Below, in pieces: positions 59,797 through 64,000 of a stretch of 64,000 nucleotides of DNA (within the stretch, counting starts at the first letter, position 1; every line of letters begins with the position of its first letter). The notes under the pieces are model-generated. The model was not told the DNA's origin and made no database searches. It worked only from the letters and a program-made list of their open reading frames with translations. The translations under genes and the position numbers were made by a program. The DNA comes from Streptomyces sp. ISL-96 (GTDB lineage Bacteria > Actinomycetota > Actinomycetes > Streptomycetales > Streptomycetaceae). Location of the stretch: assembly GCF_018614035.1 (NCBI RefSeq), contig NZ_JAGGPA010000002.1, positions 62,001 to 126,000 of the forward strand. Reading direction: 5' to 3'.

Positions 59797-60606
59797 TCAC
59801 GCGCGGCACAGCACCTCGCCGTGCGGCACCATGAACCACGCGTCGTCCCGGTCGCCCCACTCCCGCCACGCCCCGGCGATCGCCGACAGGTCGTCCCGTG
59901 TCGCGTGGCCGCCGGCCACTGCCAGTTCGGCGTACACGGATGCCGTCGTACGGTCCGCCCAGAGGCCGCTCCACCACGCCCGCTCCTCGGGCGTCGCGAA
60001 ACACCACACCGCCGCCGACGACCGCACATCCGTGAAGCCGGCCCGCCGTGCCCAGGACAGGAGTCTGCGGCCCGCGTCCGGTTCCCCGCCGTTCGCGCGG
60101 GCGACCCGGCCGTACAGCTGCTGCCACTCGTCCATGAGCGGCACCTCGGGGAACCACGTCATCGCGGCGTAGTCGCTGTCGCGTGCGGCGACGATGCCAC
60201 CGGGGCGGCACACGCGCCGCATTTCGCGCAGCGCCCGCACCGGATCACCCACGTGCTGGAGGACCTGATGGGCGTGGACCACGTCGAAGGAGTCGTCGGG
60301 GAAGTCGAGCGCGTGGACGTCGGCCACCGCGAACTCGACGTTCGCCAGGCCTCGCTCCGCCGCCACCTCGCGCGCCCGTACAACGACGTCCTCCGCCGCG
60401 TCGACCGCCGTCACCCTGCCGGGGGCGACCAGCGCGGCCAGGTCGGCCGTGATGGTGCCGGGGCCGCAGCCCACGTCCAGAACGTCCAGCCCCGGCCGCA
60501 GTTCGTCCAGCAGGTACGCGGCGGAGTTGGCGGCGGTACGCCAACTGTGCGAGCGCAGTACCGACTCGTGGTGCCCATGGGTGTAGACGGCGTTCTCCTG
60601 CGGCAT
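59797..60606 (-). CDS. Class I SAM-dependent methyltransferase (UbiE-like)
   Basis: 269 aa. Motif I DVLDVGCGPGTITADLAALV (about 41-60), the acidic VTAVDAAEDVV, FDVVHAHQVLQHVGDPVRAL and CRPGGIVAARDSDY form a UbiE/Methyltransf_11 core. ATG 60606 has GAAGGAG 7 nt upstream. The C-terminal residues GHATRDDLSAIAGAWREWGD then DDAWFMVPHGEVLC are conserved in this actinobacterial subgroup of small-molecule methyltransferases. Substrate unknown. Divergent from NDH-2. Confidence 0.86.
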   Translation of the reverse strand: MPQENAVYTHGHHESVLRSHSWRTAANSAAYLLDELRPGLDVLDVGCGPGTITADLAALVAPGRVTAVDAAEDVVVRAREVAAERGLANVEFAVADVHALDFPDDSFDVVHAHQVLQHVGDPVRALREMRRVCRPGGIVAARDSDYAAMTWFPEVPLMDEWQQLYGRVARANGGEPDAGRRLLSWARRAGFTDVRSSAAVWCFATPEERAWWSGLWADRTTASVYAELAVAGGHATRDDLSAIAGAWREWGDRDDAWFMVPHGEVLCRA

Positions 60607-60816
60607 GGCCGGGCTCCTTCTCCTCGAAGCGTGAAGCGGTACGCCGTACGTTACGCCGCCATGCCGGAATATGAGACGTAAATCTTGCCATGTGGGATGG
60701 GCGGTCCGCCCCGGTCCCGAGCGTCGCCGGAGACCCGCGCCACCCGGTGTTTGGTCCCCGGGCTCAGGGGCACCGGGAAGGTCCACCGCCACCGCCCCGC
60801 CTACGAGGTGAACGCA

Positions 60817-62178
60817 GTGACCCGTAACCGTCCCCGCATCGTCATCGTCGGAGCGGGTTTCGCCGGTCATCAGGCCGCGAAGACCCTCTCCCGGCGGCTC
60901 CGGGACAACGCCGAGATCGTTCTTCTCAACCCCACCGACTACTTCCTCTACCTCCCCCTCCTGCCACAGGTCGCCGCCGGCATCCTCGAACCACGCCGCG
61001 TGACGGTCTCGCTGCCGGGGACGCTCCCGCGCGTACGGCTGGTCCTCGGCGAGGCGGACCACATCGATCTGGCGGCGCGGCGCGTGCACTACACCGGGCC
61101 CGAGGACGACACGGGCGAGCTGGAGTACGACCGGCTGGTGCTGGCCGTCGGCAGCGTCAACAAACTGTTGCCGGTGCCCGGCGTCGCCGAACACGCCCAC
61201 GGCTTCCGCGGGCTGCCCGAGGCCCTCTACCTGCGGGACCACGTGACCCGCCAGATCGAGCTGGCCGCCGCCACCGGCGACCCGGACGAGTGCGCCGCGC
61301 GCTGCACCTTCGTCGTCGTCGGCGCCGGCTACACCGGGACCGAGGTCGCCGCCCAGGGCAAGATGTTCACCGACGCCCTCGTCCGCAAACAGCGCTCCTG
61401 GCGGCACACCGGGCACAAGCCTCGCTGGCTGCTGCTCGACATCGCGCCGCGCGTCCTGCCCGAACTGGACCGGCGGCTGTCGCAGACCGCGGACAAGGTG
61501 CTGCGCGGGCGCGGAGTCGACGTACGGACGCGGACGTCCGTCAAGGAGGCCACCCACGAAGGGGTGCGGCTGGACGACGGGGAGTTCGTGGATACCAGGA
61601 CGCTCGTCTGGTGTGTCGGCGTACGGCCCGATCCGCTGGTCTCCGAAGTCGGTCTGCCCGTCGAGCGCGGCCGCCTGCTCGTCGAGCCCACACTCAACGT
61701 CCCCGGGCACCCGGAGGTCTTCGCGTGCGGCGCCGCCGCCGCCGTGCCCGACCTCACCCGGCCGGGGGAGTACACGCCGATGACCGCGCAGCACGCCGCC
61801 CGGCAGGGGAAGGTCGCCGGCCGCAATGTCGCCGCGTCCCTCGGGTACGGGGAGCGGCAGACGTACAAGCACAACGACCTGGGGTTCGCCGTGGACCTCG
61901 GCGGGATCCAGGCCGCCGCCAACCCCCTCGGCGTTCCCCTGTCCGGCCCGGTCGCGGGTGCGGTCACCCGTGGCTACCATCTCGCCGCCATGCCGGGGAA
62001 CCGGGTGCGGGTCGCCGCCGACTGGATGCTCGACGCCGTACTGCCGCGCCAGGCCGTGCAGCTCGGCCTCGTACGGTCCTGGTCCGTCCCGCTCGACACG
62101 TCGGCGCCGCAGCTGGCCAGGGTTCCCGGCGGCCGACCGGACCGACCCGATGGAGCCGACCGATCCGGCAAGGAGTGA
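60817..62178 (+). CDS. ndh: Type II NADH dehydrogenase (NDH-2)
   Basis: 453 aa flavoprotein that oxidises NADH and reduces quinone without proton pumping, on the inner face of the membrane. It has two GxGxxG motifs: IVIVGAGFAGHQAAKTL (FAD, N-terminal) and FVVVGAGYTGTEVAAQ (NADH, central), plus the third FAD contact VFACGAAAAVPDLTRPG. The C-terminal part is amphipathic and should anchor it to the membrane. GTG 60817 is chosen because GAGG (60805-60808) precedes it by 8 nt. The transketolase gene begins 15 nt after its stop. Confidence 0.88.
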   Translation: MTRNRPRIVIVGAGFAGHQAAKTLSRRLRDNAEIVLLNPTDYFLYLPLLPQVAAGILEPRRVTVSLPGTLPRVRLVLGEADHIDLAARRVHYTGPEDDTGELEYDRLVLAVGSVNKLLPVPGVAEHAHGFRGLPEALYLRDHVTRQIELAAATGDPDECAARCTFVVVGAGYTGTEVAAQGKMFTDALVRKQRSWRHTGHKPRWLLLDIAPRVLPELDRRLSQTADKVLRGRGVDVRTRTSVKEATHEGVRLDDGEFVDTRTLVWCVGVRPDPLVSEVGLPVERGRLLVEPTLNVPGHPEVFACGAAAAVPDLTRPGEYTPMTAQHAARQGKVAGRNVAASLGYGERQTYKHNDLGFAVDLGGIQAAANPLGVPLSGPVAGAVTRGYHLAAMPGNRVRVAADWMLDAVLPRQAVQLGLVRSWSVPLDTSAPQLARVPGGRPDRPDGADRSGKE

Positions 62179-62193
62179 CCCCCAAGGAGTGAC

Positions 62194-64000
62194 ATGGACA
62201 GCGAACAGCTCATCGAGCTCGGGCAGCAGCTGAGGGTGGACGCGGTACGGGCCGCCGACGCCGCTCAGTCCGGCCATCCGACCTCGTCGATGTCGGCGGC
62301 GGACCTCGCGGCCGTACTCCTCGCCCGGCATCTGCACTACGACTTCGGCCGGCCCGACCACCCCGGCAACGACCGCCTGATCCTCTCGAAGGGCCACGCG
62401 TCACCGCTGCTGTACGCCATGTACCGGGCGGCCGGGGCCATCGACGACGAAGAACTCCTGACCTACCGGCGGCGCGGCAGCCGCCTCGAAGGGCACCCGA
62501 CGCCCAGGCTCCCCTGGGTCGACGTGGCGACGGGCTCGCTCGGGCAGGGCCTGCCGGTCGGCGTCGGAGTGGCGCTGGCCGGCAAGCGGCTGGACCGGGT
62601 CCCGTACCGCGTATGGGTACTCAGCGGCGACAGCGAAATGGCGGAGGGATCGGTGTGGGAGGCCGTCGAACACGCGGCCGACCAGCGCCTCGACAACCTC
62701 ACCCTCGTCATCGACGTCAACCGGCTCGGGCAGCGCGGCCCCACCCGCCACGGCTGGGACCTCGGGGCGTACACCCGCAGGCTGCACGCCTTCGGCTGGC
62801 ACACCATCGAGGTCGACGGCCACGACGTCGACGCCGTCGATGCCGCGTTCAACGAGGCACGCTCCACCACAGGGCGGCCCACCGCCGTCGTCGCGCGCAC
62901 GCGCAAGGGCCGTGGTGTCGCCGCGGCGGAGGACAAGGAAGGCATGCACGGCAAGCCCCTGAAGGACGCCGAGAGCGCGATCGAGGAGCTCGGCGGGCCC
63001 CGGTTCGTCCATGTGGAGGTGCACAAGCCGCACAGCGCGCGGAGCGCGAACGGTACCCGCGGAGGGCAACTGAAACTGCCGGGTTACGAGAAGGGCGACG
63101 AGGTCGCCACGCGCAACGCGTACGGCGAGGCGCTCGCCGCGCTCGGAACCGCGCGCGGTGACGTCGTGGCGCTCGACGGCGAGGTGAGCGACTCGACCCG
63201 GTCGCAGTTCTTCGCGAAGGAACACCCGGACCGGTTCTTCGAGTGCTACATCGCCGAACAGCAGCTCGTCGCAGCGGCGGTCGGCATGCAGACACGCGGT
63301 TACGTCCCGTACGCCTCGACCTTCGCGGCGTTCCTGACCCGCGCGCACGACTTCGTACGGATGGCCGCGGTCAGCCGGGCCGGCATCAACCTGGTGGGCT
63401 CGCACGCCGGAGTCGCCATCGGCGAGGACGGCCCCTCCCAGATGGGGCTCGAAGACCTCGCGCTCTTCCGCGCCGTACACGGCAGCACCGTCCTGTACCC
63501 GTGCGACGCCAACCAGACGGCCAAGCTCGTCGCCGCGATGGCGGAGGGCGACGCGCAGAGCCGGGGCGTGCGCTATCTGCGCACCAGCCGGGGCGCCACA
63601 CCCGTCATCTACGGGCCCGACGAGGAGTTCCCGGTCGGCGGCAGCAAGCTGCTGCGCTCCAGCGACGACGACAAGCTGACGCTGCTCGCCGCGGGCGTGA
63701 CGGTCCACGAGGCACTGCGCGCCGCGGACCTGCTGGCACAGGACGGCCTGCCGGTGCGGGTCGTCGACCTGTACTCGGTCAAGCCCGTCGACGAGCGCGC
63801 CGTCCAGACGGCGGCGGAGCGCACCGGCTGCCTGGTGACGGTCGAGGACCACCATCCGCAGGGCGGCCTGGGCGACGCGGTCGCCGAGGTGTTCGCCGAC
63901 GGACGGCCGGTGCCGCGCCTGGTCCGCCTGGCCGTGGGGAACATGCCCGGCTCGGCCACGGAGCAGGAGCAGCTGAGTGCGTCGGGGATCGACGCCGACT
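62194..64000 (+). CDS. tkt: Transketolase (5' part)
   Basis: About 602 codons; the gene runs off the window end. The thiamine-diphosphate site is seen in the N-terminal half (SKGHASPLLYAMYRAAG and the GDSEMAEGSVWEAV Mg/ThDP motif), and the pyrimidine domain (about 310-460) has the catalytic glutamate region CYIAEQQLVAAAVGM. It exchanges two-carbon ketol units in the pentose phosphate pathway. A single chain of this length matches the full-size, not the split, form. ATG 62194 follows AAGGAG. Confidence 0.93.
   Translation, partial: MDSEQLIELGQQLRVDAVRAADAAQSGHPTSSMSAADLAAVLLARHLHYDFGRPDHPGNDRLILSKGHASPLLYAMYRAAGAIDDEELLTYRRRGSRLEGHPTPRLPWVDVATGSLGQGLPVGVGVALAGKRLDRVPYRVWVLSGDSEMAEGSVWEAVEHAADQRLDNLTLVIDVNRLGQRGPTRHGWDLGAYTRRLHAFGWHTIEVDGHDVDAVDAAFNEARSTTGRPTAVVARTRKGRGVAAAEDKEGMHGKPLKDAESAIEELGGPRFVHVEVHKPHSARSANGTRGGQLKLPGYEKGDEVATRNAYGEALAALGTARGDVVALDGEVSDSTRSQFFAKEHPDRFFECYIAEQQLVAAAVGMQTRGYVPYASTFAAFLTRAHDFVRMAAVSRAGINLVGSHAGVAIGEDGPSQMGLEDLALFRAVHGSTVLYPCDANQTAKLVAAMAEGDAQSRGVRYLRTSRGATPVIYGPDEEFPVGGSKLLRSSDDDKLTLLAAGVTVHEALRAADLLAQDGLPVRVVDLYSVKPVDERAVQTAAERTGCLVTVEDHHPQGGLGDAVAEVFADGRPVPRLVRLAVGNMPGSATEQEQLSASGIDAD

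Noticed and set aside
1..64000. tRNA, rRNA or CRISPR arrays
   Set aside because: I saw no regularly spaced repeat-spacer pattern, no cloverleaf with a T-loop GGTTCGAATCC-like block in a plausible position, and no rRNA-like sequence.

Overview
The window is chromosomal DNA from an actinomycete, almost certainly Streptomyces or a close relative. It is very GC-rich with strong third-position GC. GTG and TTG starts are common, and several genes look leaderless (TANNNT 6-8 nt before the start codon). The gene content is typically streptomycete: PucR and TetR regulators, a SpoIIE-type phosphatase, a complete ethylmalonyl-CoA module next to psd/pssA, and an Ada-AlkA fusion. Gene order resembles what I recall of the S. 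coelicolor SCO6412-SCO6497 interval (memory only, not checked). I see no rRNA, tRNA, CRISPR array, prophage or complete insertion sequence.

Layout. 1-4.6 kb: reductive pyrimidine/hydantoin catabolism (aminotransferase end, dihydropyrimidinase, flavin/F420 oxidoreductase, NCS1 permease). 4.7-6.5 kb: methyltransferase and AhpD-like protein. 6.6-8.7 kb: a two-component system whose promoter region carries a 172-bp MITE-like element. 8.7-13.0 kb: gamma-glutamyltransferase, an inositol-monophosphatase-family phosphatase and an FAD oxidoreductase. 13.0-18.0 kb: macrodomain protein, Ada-AlkA, Ogt, an unknown secreted protein and an ADP-ribosylglycohydrolase. 18.3-19.5 kb: glycerate kinase. 19.8-25.9 kb: PucR regulator divergent from a five-gene branched-chain-type ABC importer. 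26.0-27.5 kb: phosphatidylserine synthase and decarboxylase. 27.7-33.8 kb: ethylmalonyl-CoA pathway operon (ccr, ecm, mcl, mch, mcd), followed by a TetR gene and a double-length 3-hydroxyacyl-CoA dehydrogenase (34.2-36.9 kb). 37.2-42 kb: second identical MITE copy, HEAT protein, acetyltransferase, SRPBCC/TetR pair, methyltransferase and an Rv2578c-type radical SAM gene with a LexA box. 42.1-48.7 kb: MFS exporter fused to three beta-sandwich repeats, PAS/GAF/SpoIIE/ATPase phosphatase, methyltransferase, phosphopantetheinyl transferase. 48.8-53.9 kb: an operon of four unrelated peptidases. 54-64 kb: DinB protein, secreted S15-type hydrolase, acetyltransferase, DUF5107 protein, VOC protein, methyltransferase, NDH-2 and the start of a transketolase.

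The main functional units are pyrimidine salvage/catabolism, acetyl-CoA assimilation and C4/C5 extender supply (Ccr with all four CO2-binding residues), nutrient ABC import under a PucR regulator, alkylation repair beside ADP-ribose-processing enzymes, and peptide turnover. Non-coding features that stand out are two base-identical MITE copies 30.5 kb apart, a dispersed composite palindromic element in five gene-end intergenic gaps, a well-formed SOS box, and a long structured leader before ccr. I found no wholly new multi-gene system. The most novel-looking items are the MITE pair with its effect on the two-component promoter, the dehydrogenase with one apparently dead half, and the exporter-CnaB fusion.
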